DNA from: Cyclobacterium sp.
GTDB taxonomy: Bacteria > Bacteroidota > Bacteroidia > Cytophagales > Cyclobacteriaceae
Direction of reading: 5' to 3'
Length of the DNA stretch: 64,000 bases
Assembly (NCBI RefSeq): GCF_014762705.1
Contig: NZ_JABURL010000046.1
Span: 1 to 64,000 of the forward strand
Each line of letters opens with the position of its first letter. Positions within the stretch are counted from its first letter, which is position 1. Shown here in pieces: positions 52,781 through 61,738 of this stretch. The position numbers and the translations under genes were made by a program. The notes under the pieces are model-generated. The model was not told the origin of the DNA. It did no database searches and saw nothing but the letters and a program-made list of their open reading frames with translations.

Positions 52781-53758
52781 ATGAATTTTTCTTACTATAC
52801 TTATATAATAGCAGCAATTGTCGGGTTTTTCTTGTTTCAAAAACCCAGTCAGGGGCAGCAAATGCCCCAATACAGTCAATATGTCTTCAATGCCCTGCAC
52901 ATCAACCCTGCTTATGCCGGGTACAAGGTAGACCCATTTGTACAGGCTACTTACAGGAGTCAGTTTATGAATTTTCCCGGATCCCCAAATACGATTTCCA
53001 TATCAGCCGACAAAGGAAACCTGGAAGAAACAATGGGTTATGGCATCTCCATTACAGCTGATGAACTTGGCCCCTACTCAACCCAGTCAATCCTACTTAC
53101 CTATGCTTATAAAGTAAGGCTTACCCAGGACAGCTATTTGGGACTGGGAGTAAGTTCGGGAGTTTCAGAACATGTACTGGATGCAGGAAAACTTCAACCT
53201 GATGATCCATCCGATCCCGGAATTCCACAGGGCCGTATCAACGCATTTGCACCAAATTTAAATGCAGGTGTATTTTATCATACGCCCAATTTTTTTTCCG
53301 GAATAAGTGCTTTTAACCTTGTTGGGCAAAACAGCCTGAAAAACAGTGATTTGTCTTTGGTCACAAACAACTACCATTTTTATTTTCAGGCAGGTGGATT
53401 GCTACCCGTTAGGAGCGGTTTAGCCTTTAAACCCTCTGTTTTGGTAAGGGAAGATCTCAATGGCCCCAGCAGCTATGATATCAATACCATGTTTTTATTC
53501 AACGAGCAGTTTTGGCTGGGAGCTGCCTTCAGGTCTTCCGTGATGAAGGGAAATATGGATTTTGGTGATCTCCCCTCCAGCAGAACGGCTTTGGTGATTC
53601 TATTCGATTTGTTTGTTACCGAGGAGGTACGTTTTGGGTATGCATATGACTTCAACCTAAACAGCAAAAACAACTACAGAAATAACAGTCATGAATTTTC
53701 TTTGGGCTATTACATCAACAATAAATGGTTAAAAACTCCCTCTCAAAGGGCTTTTTAA
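52781..53758 (+). CDS. PorP/SprF family type IX secretion membrane protein
   Basis: This is a 325-residue outer-membrane protein with a signal peptide (IAAIVGFFLFQ, cleavage near SQG before QQMP). The opening QQMPQYSQYVFNALHINPAYAGY is the family signature, and the body alternates strands ending in aromatic residues (barrel), with a final FSLGYYINNKW. PorP/SprF proteins bind the sorting domain of a cognate T9SS substrate and anchor it on the cell surface. Here the cognate substrate is the preceding 1454-residue protein, four bases upstream. Confidence 0.93.
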   Translation: MNFSYYTYIIAAIVGFFLFQKPSQGQQMPQYSQYVFNALHINPAYAGYKVDPFVQATYRSQFMNFPGSPNTISISADKGNLEETMGYGISITADELGPYSTQSILLTYAYKVRLTQDSYLGLGVSSGVSEHVLDAGKLQPDDPSDPGIPQGRINAFAPNLNAGVFYHTPNFFSGISAFNLVGQNSLKNSDLSLVTNNYHFYFQAGGLLPVRSGLAFKPSVLVREDLNGPSSYDINTMFLFNEQFWLGAAFRSSVMKGNMDFGDLPSSRTALVILFDLFVTEEVRFGYAYDFNLNSKNNYRNNSHEFSLGYYINNKWLKTPSQRAF

Positions 53759-53863
53759 GCGTTTGTCTCCTTAGCTTATATCTTCTATTAACCAATAATC
53801 CATTGAATTTTCTTAATTTGCATGCTATTAAACCAAGCAGACCAAAGACCAATACCCCGGATC

Positions 53864-56293
53864 ATGAACGTTAATTTAAAAGAAGTCATTTTACCCCATT
53901 TTTTAGCTATTCTTTCCTTTTACCTGGTTGTTATCATTTATTTTTCTCCCATAGTGTTTGAGGGCAAAATGATTTTTCAATCGGATATCCTGCAATGGGA
54001 GGGATCTGCAAAAGAATTGCTGGACCATCGGCAGCGCACCGGAGAAGAAGCCTTATGGACCAATAGCATGTTTGGAGGGATGCCTGCTTATTTGATCCAT
54101 CTGGACCCAAAGGGCGACATTACCAATACCCTGATAAAAGTACTGACCCTGGGCCTGCCACACCCGGTAAGCGGGCTATTCTTTGGCATGGTGTCTATGT
54201 ACCTGCTGTTGATGGGTTTTAAAGTGAGGCCAGCCATTGCTGCCCTGGCTGCATGGGCCTTTGCTTTCAACACATTCAATTTTCTGAGTCTTGAAGCGGG
54301 ACACAATGCCAAAATCTGGTCGGTATGCATTATCCCACTAATATTGGCCGGAGTGCATTTGGCATTTTCAAACAAAAAATTCCTTGGCCTGAGTATTACA
54401 GCCCTTGCGGTGCTGCTCCAGTTAAAGTTCAACCACCTTCAGATCACTTATTATACACTGATCCTGGTAGTGATCTATGGTATAGGACAATTGGTAAAGG
54501 CCTTTCAGGAGAAAAAACTGGTTTCTTTCGGGAAAATAACGGCCCTGCTGCTCGCAGGAGCTATTTTGGGAGGATTGGGAAATCTGGCCAGATTATCAGC
54601 AGTATTGGAATACGGCAAATATTCCATCCGGGGAGAACGCAACCTGCCGCAAGCAGAAGAAAATGATTCCGGGCTGGATAAAACTTATGCCTTTAATTGG
54701 TCCAATGGAAAGCTGGAAACATTCACCCTGCTGATACCCAATTATTTTGGAGGGGCAAGTCAGCAGGCCTTACCGGATGATTCCGCAGCAGAGCAAGCCC
54801 TCAGATCACAGGGAATGGAGCCCCAACAAATCAACCAATTTGTAAATAATGCCCCTACCTATTGGGGCGACCAGCCCTTTACAGGAGGCCCAATCTATGG
54901 TGGAGCCATCATGATTTTTCTTTTTATTCTTGGGATAGTGTTTGCGCCTCCACTGTATAGAAATGTGCTGCTGGCCATGACCCTGATTACACTGATGCTT
55001 TCCTGGGGAAAAAATCTGGAATGGCTCAATTACACCCTTTTTGACTACCTGCCTGGCTACAATAAATTCAGGGCTGTTTCGATGGCACTGGGTATCACTT
55101 TATTGGTGATCCCCATCCTTGGTGCCCTTGGTTTGGAACAAATCTTTTTGAACCAGAAATCGGATAAGACCAAAGTTGCCTTTTTTAAAGGATTGGGTAT
55201 TACTGCAGGCCTGATACTGCTTGCATTGGTCTTTGCACATTGGTCAGGTTTCGGGGGGGCCAATAGCGGTTATCCGGATTGGTTACAGGCTGCTTTAAAA
55301 ACCGACCGAAAAAGCCTGCTACATGCAGATATTTTTCGCACAGTCATTTATATTGGTGCCGCTGCCTTGTTGCTGGGGCTGGCCCTGTACGATAAATTGA
55401 AAATCGAATATGCCATTATTGCCACAGGCTTGTTGGTATTGGTAGACCTATGGGGAGTCAATGGCAGGTATCTTGACGGGGACAGTTTTTCGGAAAACCC
55501 AAGTGAGCAACATTTTGCAGCTACTCCGGCAGATGAAAAAATCATGCAGGATGAGGGATACTTTAGGGTTTTGAATATACAGAACCCCTTTAATGATGCC
55601 AGAACGAGTTACCGGTTCAATAGCATTGGGGGTTATCATGGCGCCAAAATGAGTCGTTATCAGGACCTGATCGAGCGGATTCTGCAACCAGAAATCGATC
55701 AATTTGTTAAAAAAGCGCAAGAAGGTAATTTTGACTATGCAGGCATACCCGTTTTGAACATGCTCAATACCAAATACATTATGGCTGGCCGGGGAGCAAA
55801 TGCGGTTTTCAGGAATCCGGAAACCAACGGAGCTGTTTGGTTTCCTCAAGAAATCATTCCTGTGGGCAGTAACGAAGAAGAAATCAGCACACTTGCAGCA
55901 ATTGAAACAAAAAAAGAGGCTACTTATAACTCCGGTGATACCGGAAATACACTTCCCGTTGGCAGTGGAAACCTCTCCCTTGATAGCAATGAACCTGACC
56001 GGCTGGTTTATTCTGGCAAAGTGGAGAAGGAAGGCCTTGCTGTTTTTTCAGAAATCTATTATCCCGAGGGCTGGAAGGCAATGATCAATGGAGAGGAAGC
56101 GGAAATTCACAGGGTAAATTACCTTTTGCGGGGCCTTGTCCTTCCGGAAGGAGAGGTAAGGGTGGAGATGAAGTTCGCGCCTAAAAATTATCCTGCCAAA
56201 GTACTAATTGCAAATATTGCCCAATACCTTTTAACGGTGCTATTAGTCTTTGGATTAATAATTAATTCAAAAAAGATTGCTCCTAAACTATAA
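53864..56293 (+). CDS. YfhO family membrane protein
   Basis: This is a membrane protein of about 809 residues. The N-terminal half has about a dozen hydrophobic segments (HFLAILSFYLVVIIYFSPIV, then VLTLGLPHPVSGLFFGMVSMYLL), followed by a large soluble C-terminal domain with NGRYLDGDSFS near residue 546, YRFNSIGGYHGAKM and NTKYIMAGRGANAV, as in YfhO proteins of Bacteroidota, which are thought to modify cell-surface glycopolymers in a manner related to GT-C glycosyltransferases. The ATG at 53864 was chosen over one 14 codons upstream because the family begins with the 'ILPH' segment; a TTAATTTG box just before the upstream ATG would place the start point between the two. It leads into a methyltransferase gene three bases downstream. 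Confidence 0.88.
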   Translation: MNVNLKEVILPHFLAILSFYLVVIIYFSPIVFEGKMIFQSDILQWEGSAKELLDHRQRTGEEALWTNSMFGGMPAYLIHLDPKGDITNTLIKVLTLGLPHPVSGLFFGMVSMYLLLMGFKVRPAIAALAAWAFAFNTFNFLSLEAGHNAKIWSVCIIPLILAGVHLAFSNKKFLGLSITALAVLLQLKFNHLQITYYTLILVVIYGIGQLVKAFQEKKLVSFGKITALLLAGAILGGLGNLARLSAVLEYGKYSIRGERNLPQAEENDSGLDKTYAFNWSNGKLETFTLLIPNYFGGASQQALPDDSAAEQALRSQGMEPQQINQFVNNAPTYWGDQPFTGGPIYGGAIMIFLFILGIVFAPPLYRNVLLAMTLITLMLSWGKNLEWLNYTLFDYLPGYNKFRAVSMALGITLLVIPILGALGLEQIFLNQKSDKTKVAFFKGLGITAGLILLALVFAHWSGFGGANSGYPDWLQAALKTDRKSLLHADIFRTVIYIGAAALLLGLALYDKLKIEYAIIATGLLVLVDLWGVNGRYLDGDSFSENPSEQHFAATPADEKIMQDEGYFRVLNIQNPFNDARTSYRFNSIGGYHGAKMSRYQDLIERILQPEIDQFVKKAQEGNFDYAGIPVLNMLNTKYIMAGRGANAVFRNPETNGAVWFPQEIIPVGSNEEEISTLAAIETKKEATYNSGDTGNTLPVGSGNLSLDSNEPDRLVYSGKVEKEGLAVFSEIYYPEGWKAMINGEEAEIHRVNYLLRGLVLPEGEVRVEMKFAPKNYPAKVLIANIAQYLLTVLLVFGLIINSKKIAPKL

Positions 56294-56296
56294 GAA

Positions 56297-57001
56297 ATGG
56301 AACAAAAAGTAGCTCAATTCTATGATGAATATGCCAATAATCAAATACGAATTGGAGTAAATTCAAGACACCTTAGCATTATCGACAAGCTGATCCGGTC
56401 CGGTTTAAAGCCCCATCACCGTGTTTTAGAAATCGGCTGTGGAATAGGCACTGTTAGTCATTTGATCGCAAAAAAGACTCCCAAAGGAAGTGTATTAGCG
56501 GTAGACATTAGTCCAAAAAGCATCGATCAGGCCAGAAAAACCTGGTCGAACCTTACCAATCTTACCTTTGAGGTGTCCGATATGAAAGGATTTCAGAAAG
56601 AAGGCGACACCTTCGATTTTATTGTACTTCCCGATGTATTGGAACACATTCCGGTATCCGATCATTTTTCCCTTTTTGAAACTATAAGCCGACATAGCAA
56701 TAACAACACCGTTATTTTTATCCATATTCCAGCACCCCGATTTCTTGAATGGATGATCGAACATGAACCGGAAAAACTTCAGGTTATTGATCAACCATTA
56801 GACACCGCTGATCTGGTTAAGAATATTTCCGCTAATGATTTCTACCTGGAAAAAATGGAAACCTACAGCGTTTACTACGAAGAAAAAGACTATCAATACT
56901 TTGTTTTTCGAAAATCAAGGCCCGTTTCCAATATTGCGCATCGAAGTAAATGGATTATTTTAATGTCCAGAATATGGATTCGTATTAAACTAATATTCTA
57001 A
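56297..57001 (+). CDS. Class I SAM-dependent methyltransferase
   Basis: This is a 234-residue soluble methyltransferase. The SAM-binding motif I is VLEIGCGIGTVSHLIA near residue 38, VDISPKSIDQARK near 72 is motif II, and FIVLPDVLEHIP near 112 is motif IV/post II. The substrate is unknown; in this setting, between a YfhO protein and a glycosyltransferase, a sugar or lipid-linked glycan is likely. Its 3' end, including the stop codon, lies in a 12-bp AU-rich inverted repeat that reaches 10 bases before the glycosyltransferase start. Confidence 0.85.
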   Translation: MEQKVAQFYDEYANNQIRIGVNSRHLSIIDKLIRSGLKPHHRVLEIGCGIGTVSHLIAKKTPKGSVLAVDISPKSIDQARKTWSNLTNLTFEVSDMKGFQKEGDTFDFIVLPDVLEHIPVSDHFSLFETISRHSNNNTVIFIHIPAPRFLEWMIEHEPEKLQVIDQPLDTADLVKNISANDFYLEKMETYSVYYEEKDYQYFVFRKSRPVSNIAHRSKWIILMSRIWIRIKLIF

Positions 57002-57013
57002 ATTAGTTTAATA
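56983..57013. other. Intercistronic hairpin before the GT4 gene
   Basis: TATTAAACTAAT and ATTAGTTTAATA form a perfect 12-bp stem around a 7-base loop. The hairpin spans the methyltransferase stop codon and ends nine bases before the GT4 start. It has only A-T and two G-C pairs and no T tract, so it is more likely an RNA stability or translation element than a terminator. Confidence 0.55.
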
Positions 57014-57022
57014 TTTCATAAA

Positions 57023-58045
57023 ATGATAGTTTATATATCTCCGATCAATACCTCATTTATTCAACGAGACTTGATTATGCTCCGGTCCAATTTTCGGGTT
57101 AAACACCTGACCCTGACCGACAATCCCTACTTTTTACCCTTTTCATTGATTATTCAAACCGTTCAATTGCTATTTTTACTACCTGCTACCGAAAAATACC
57201 TCTGTTTCTTCTCTGGTTACCACACGGTTATTCCTGTGATCGTTGGCAAACTATTTAATAAGGAAGTGATCATACAATGTGGCGGTACGGATGCTGTAAA
57301 TTTACCTGAAATCAATTACGGGAATTACCGCAAAAAATGGCTGAAAATGGCTACTATTTTCAGTTTCAAACATTGCTCCTTGATCGCCCCTGTCGCCCAA
57401 TCATTGGTCAAGTCCAATTATACGTACGATAAATCATTAACGAGCAGTCAAGGCCTTTTGAATTTAATACCGGGCCTTAAAACCCCAATTATGGTTATAC
57501 ACAACGGTTTTGATTCCTCCTTTTGGTTTGATAATGGCAATGAAAAAACGCCCTTTTCCTTTATTACAGTGGCTACCGGCATTTCAAAGCAAAACAGGGC
57601 ATTGGTAAAAGGGATAGATTTAATAATAGAAATGGCAAAAACCTTCCCGGAGTACACCTTTACGATTGTTGGAGACGAAAAATTCACATCTGAATTACCA
57701 AACATCATCACGATCGGCGTACTACCTCAGGAAAAGATCAGGTCCCTGTTCCAGGAAGCCCAATTCTATTTACAGCTTTCATCTTCCGAGGGCTTTCCAA
57801 ATGCATTGGCTGAAGCCATGTTATGTGGTTGCATTCCCATTGGCTCAACGGTGGGAGCAATACCTGAAATAATCGGCGATTCCGGTTTTCTATTATCAAC
57901 AAAAGATGTAATTGATCTAAAAAACATATTCGGTAGGCTCTCAATGGCTGATTTGGTAAAACTCCGCAAAGACGCCTCTACGCGAATTAGAAGTAGATTC
58001 AGTTATGAAGCGAGAAAGGAAAAGCTATTGAAATTGCTTGCGTAA
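57023..58045 (+). CDS. GT4-type glycosyltransferase (retaining, GT-B fold)
   Basis: This is a 340-residue cytoplasmic glycosyltransferase with the GT-B fold. The donor side shows KGIDLIIEMAKTFPEYTFTIVGDE near residue 195, and the acceptor/nucleotide region SSSEGFPNALAEAMLCGCIPIGS near 253 has the E-x7-E-like motif typical of group 1 (GT4) enzymes. The N-terminal half is less conserved. It follows the YfhO and methyltransferase genes in the same direction, so it may act on the same surface glycan. The next 540 bases are non-coding. Confidence 0.9.
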   Translation: MIVYISPINTSFIQRDLIMLRSNFRVKHLTLTDNPYFLPFSLIIQTVQLLFLLPATEKYLCFFSGYHTVIPVIVGKLFNKEVIIQCGGTDAVNLPEINYGNYRKKWLKMATIFSFKHCSLIAPVAQSLVKSNYTYDKSLTSSQGLLNLIPGLKTPIMVIHNGFDSSFWFDNGNEKTPFSFITVATGISKQNRALVKGIDLIIEMAKTFPEYTFTIVGDEKFTSELPNIITIGVLPQEKIRSLFQEAQFYLQLSSSEGFPNALAEAMLCGCIPIGSTVGAIPEIIGDSGFLLSTKDVIDLKNIFGRLSMADLVKLRKDASTRIRSRFSYEARKEKLLKLLA

Positions 58046-58586
58046 AATTTAAAGTTACGATCGGCTAATTTTGGTTTTCATTCAGTATTAATTTTTTTAC
58101 TTGGTTTTTAACCCCTCCCGACCTGGGATTAGTTTTAGATAACCAGGTTTTAACAGCTCATAAAAAAGGTTTCGAAACAGACCAGCGTGGATTCTGCCTG
58201 AAATTGGTCCTGCTATTAGATTTGACAATCGGTAAAAGATTAAAAGAACTGCGGTGGATAATCGTTGGGTGTTCAAAATAAGATACCACAACGAGGCTAA
58301 TTATCTTATACATGCATAATTCGCTGTTCATCTAATTTGACTTGACTATTATAAAATAATTCAGTAGCTTTTACGAATTAAATTTTAATATTTCTATTTT
58401 TAATTTTTTTATTTATCTTTTTTAAGATAGTCATGTTAAGATTTTAATAGTCTGATAGCAATAATAGTCCGTGGTACCAAATTTATAGTAAATAAAATTT
58501 CAACTTTAATTATTTGAATATGTAATAGCTATTATCAGTATTAAAGAAACATTAAAATTCATTTATTATTGAAAACCCTCGAAAAG
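58046..58586. other. AT-rich region upstream of susC
   Basis: This 541-base region must carry the promoter of the SusC/SusD operon. I find no exact TAnnTTTG box and no strong operator palindrome. Short open frames on both strands near 58097-58291 have no recognisable features. No sigma factor, anti-sigma factor, hybrid sensor or SusR-like regulator gene lies beside the operon on this side. Confidence 0.5.
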
Positions 58587-61500
58587 ATGAAAAAAAACGT
58601 ACTTCCCAGAAGTAGGATTTACCAATTCTACAAAGGTGGCCTTATGTTCCACTTTCTATTACTCCTTGGTCTGTTTGCCTCAACTTTATTGGCAAATGGT
58701 GCTGAAGAATCAAAAAAAAACTTCCACAATGCTGCCGTTATTTTTGACATTACTGTCACAGGAACGGTATTAGATGCGAATGGTGAACCGATTCCTGGTG
58801 TCACAGTTTCTGTGCCCGGTACCACTATAGGAACCGCTACCGACCTGGACGGAAATTATTCCCTTACGGTAGAAGAGGGAGCAACATTGGTTTTTTCCTT
58901 TATAGGTTTTGAATCCCAGCGAATTGTAGTGGGAGACCAGAGCGTGATCGATGTAACACTTACCGAGGAAACGTCCTCCTTACAAGAGGTGGTGGTAGTA
59001 GGTTATGGAACACAGAAAAGGGAAAACCTAACCGGCGCGGTTTCAACAGTTAATTTTGACGATGAACTTCAGAACCGCCCACTGACCAATGCTTCTCAGG
59101 CCCTGAGTGGTCAGGTGCCAGGAGTATGGATCAGCCAAAACTCAGGTCAGCCAGGTAGTGACGGGGCTCAAATTCGTGTACGGGGTTGGGGAACACTGAA
59201 TAATTCCAATCCCCTGATTTTGGTAGATGGTGTGGAAGCTTCCATCAACGAAATAAACCCCAATGATATTGAAAGCATGACGGTCCTGAAAGATGCCGCT
59301 AGTGCTGCCATCTATGGATCCCGGGCTGCCAATGGTGTGGTCCTGATTACGCTAAAATCGGGTAAATTTGGAGAGCAAACCAGAGTAAGTATTGGAAGTT
59401 ATGTGGGCCAGCAATCATTGGGAAGAAGGTATGATATCATTGATAACAGTGTAGAATATATGGGTATGTGGAATCAAGCGCTAATGAACCAGGGGGGAAG
59501 TCCTCTATTTCCTGAATCGGTAATTGATGAGTTCAGAAACAATGATGATCCGTACCAGTACCCCAACACGAATTTCTTTGATGAGGTATTCAAGACAGCA
59601 CCGATCACCGAACATAATTTATCTGTCAGTGGTGGCTCAGAACAAACGAAATATTACATTTCAATGAACTATCTAAATCAGGATGGAATTATACAGAACT
59701 CCAATTCCAGCCGCTATGGTTTGACCGTTAATCTGGAATCGAAGTTAAATAATTGGTTGACCCTAGGTGGAAGAATGAATGGTATAAAAAAAGCTTCTGA
59801 AGAACCTTTCAATCTGGGCAGGATGATGTACATATTCGCCAATGGTGGATATCCTTTTACAGCCCCCTACACAGAAGATGGCCGCTTTGGATCAGTTCAA
59901 GCTATCAATAGCAACGGAAATACCATTGTCGGAAACCGAAATCCTTTGATTGAAACGGCAAATGGACTGACCTTAACGGAGAACAATTTTTTTAAAATGA
60001 ATGTCTATGCAGATATCGAATTTACAGATTATCTGACACTGAAAACCAATTTCACTTCACAGTACAACAGTAATCTTAGGGATAGGCACAATAGTCTGGA
60101 ATTTGGTTATACACACACTGGTGTGGAAGGGCGAAACCTGGATTACCTCACTATATTGGAAGCCAGCAGAAACAACGTTCAAAGTACGTATAATATCCTT
60201 TTCTCCACTTTGAACTTTAGCAAGACTTTTAATGAAATTCACAACCTGTCAGCCATTGTGGGAACACAGGTTGAAAGTACGGTTATTAAAGATGTTTATG
60301 GACGTAGGTCAGACCCGCCAAAAGAGGGATTGACCCAGGTTGATGCTGGCACAGCAGGATTTCAAGCCAATGGTAACCTGAACGAATTGAGAATGCTATC
60401 TTATTTTGGCCGCATTAATTATGCGCTAGCTGACAAATATTTATTTGAAATGAATTTGAGGGCTGATGGTTCTTCAAGGTTTAAGGAAGGCTACAGATGG
60501 GGTGTTTTTCCAGCCTTTTCGGCTGGATGGAGATTGGGAGAAGAAGCCTTCATACAGAATTTGAATGTTTTCACTGACCTCAAATTAAGAGCATCCTGGG
60601 GAAGATTGGGCAATCAAAATATCAACTCTTATTGGCCATATCTGGCTGTTGTTAGCCAAACCAATGGACTCAGTCACAACTTTGCAGGGAGTTTTGCACC
60701 CGGAGCAGGTGTTGTGGCCTTGGTGGATGAAACCATTGGTTGGGAAACATCAGAAACTACAGATATCGGTGTGGAATTTGGTTTATTGGACAACAGATTA
60801 TACGTTGAAGCGGATTATTTCCGAAAAACTACCAATAATATAATTGTCCAATTGCCTATTCCTGCCATACTTGGTGGGGTGAGTGCTCCTTTTGAGAATG
60901 TAGGTGCCATGATCAATAACGGGTTCGAATTCAACATTAATTATTCAAAACTTGCCCCAAGCAGGGATGAAATTGGTTATAACCTGGGTGTGAATATGAC
61001 TTATATTATGAATGAGGTTACCAAATTCAGGGAAAATGCACCGGACCAATTATACCTTATCCGTGAAGGGTTTTCCTATAGAGAATTGTATGGATATAAT
61101 GCCATTGGAATATACCAATCAGATCAGGAAGCCAGTGAGCACATGTATGATAACGGCTATGTGCCTCAGGCAGGTGAACTAAAATATGAAGATGTAAATA
61201 ATGATGGTCGATTGGGTTTTGAGGATAAAATGGCTTTGGGTAACACCATCCCTAAATATACCTTTGGGCTTACCCCCAGTGTTTCTTACAAAGGTTTTGA
61301 TTTGAGTACCCTGGTCATGGGAATTGCAGGTGCAAGTGTATATACACAAAATGCCTGGACCCAACCCCTGGGAATATCCGGAGGGACCATTACCAAACGT
61401 TGGAGAGATGCCTGGACCCCTGAAAATATGGAGACTGATGTCCCAAGAATTTCCATCAGTGATACATGGAGAAGTGAACCGTCCTCGTTTTGGGTAAATG

Positions 61501-61733
61501 ACATTTCCTTCGTTAAATTAAGAAATATCCAACTGGGATATACCTTTAATCCGGTAATGACCAAAAGACTGGGCATACAGAAGCTATATCTTTATGGTAA
61601 CGCCCAAAATGTGGGAGCCTTGGTGAGCAAGGATTATGAAGGATTTGACCCGGAGAGGAATACATTTGACTCTGGAGAAAATTTTTATCCTCTTCCAAAA
61701 ATATTTACAGTTGGTGTTAATATTAATCTTTAG
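58587..61733 (+). CDS. SusC/RagA family TonB-dependent outer-membrane transporter
   Basis: This is a glycan or peptide uptake receptor of about 1048 residues (ATG at 58587; a TTG six codons upstream is less likely). After a signal region comes a CarboxypepD_reg-like domain (TVLDANGEPIPGVTVSVPGT, then TDLDGNYSLTVEEGATLVFSF), a TonB box-like stretch (EVVVVGYGTQKRENLTGAVS), the plug (PLTNASQALSGQVPGVWIS; GSDGAQIRVRGWGT; AASAAIYGSRAANGVVLI) and the 22-strand barrel. There is no STN domain and no anti-sigma neighbour, so uptake here is not under ECF trans-envelope control. SusD follows after five bases. Confidence 0.96.
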   Translation: MKKNVLPRSRIYQFYKGGLMFHFLLLLGLFASTLLANGAEESKKNFHNAAVIFDITVTGTVLDANGEPIPGVTVSVPGTTIGTATDLDGNYSLTVEEGATLVFSFIGFESQRIVVGDQSVIDVTLTEETSSLQEVVVVGYGTQKRENLTGAVSTVNFDDELQNRPLTNASQALSGQVPGVWISQNSGQPGSDGAQIRVRGWGTLNNSNPLILVDGVEASINEINPNDIESMTVLKDAASAAIYGSRAANGVVLITLKSGKFGEQTRVSIGSYVGQQSLGRRYDIIDNSVEYMGMWNQALMNQGGSPLFPESVIDEFRNNDDPYQYPNTNFFDEVFKTAPITEHNLSVSGGSEQTKYYISMNYLNQDGIIQNSNSSRYGLTVNLESKLNNWLTLGGRMNGIKKASEEPFNLGRMMYIFANGGYPFTAPYTEDGRFGSVQAINSNGNTIVGNRNPLIETANGLTLTENNFFKMNVYADIEFTDYLTLKTNFTSQYNSNLRDRHNSLEFGYTHTGVEGRNLDYLTILEASRNNVQSTYNILFSTLNFSKTFNEIHNLSAIVGTQVESTVIKDVYGRRSDPPKEGLTQVDAGTAGFQANGNLNELRMLSYFGRINYALADKYLFEMNLRADGSSRFKEGYRWGVFPAFSAGWRLGEEAFIQNLNVFTDLKLRASWGRLGNQNINSYWPYLAVVSQTNGLSHNFAGSFAPGAGVVALVDETIGWETSETTDIGVEFGLLDNRLYVEADYFRKTTNNIIVQLPIPAILGGVSAPFENVGAMINNGFEFNINYSKLAPSRDEIGYNLGVNMTYIMNEVTKFRENAPDQLYLIREGFSYRELYGYNAIGIYQSDQEASEHMYDNGYVPQAGELKYEDVNNDGRLGFEDKMALGNTIPKYTFGLTPSVSYKGFDLSTLVMGIAGASVYTQNAWTQPLGISGGTITKRWRDAWTPENMETDVPRISISDTWRSEPSSFWVNDISFVKLRNIQLGYTFNPVMTKRLGIQKLYLYGNAQNVGALVSKDYEGFDPERNTFDSGENFYPLPKIFTVGVNINL

Positions 61734-61738
61734 GAATT

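Noticed and set aside
58097-58291. A 64-codon leftward frame upstream of susC.
   Set aside because: The opposite strand is also partly open here, no motif is recognisable, and it lies in the expected susC promoter region.
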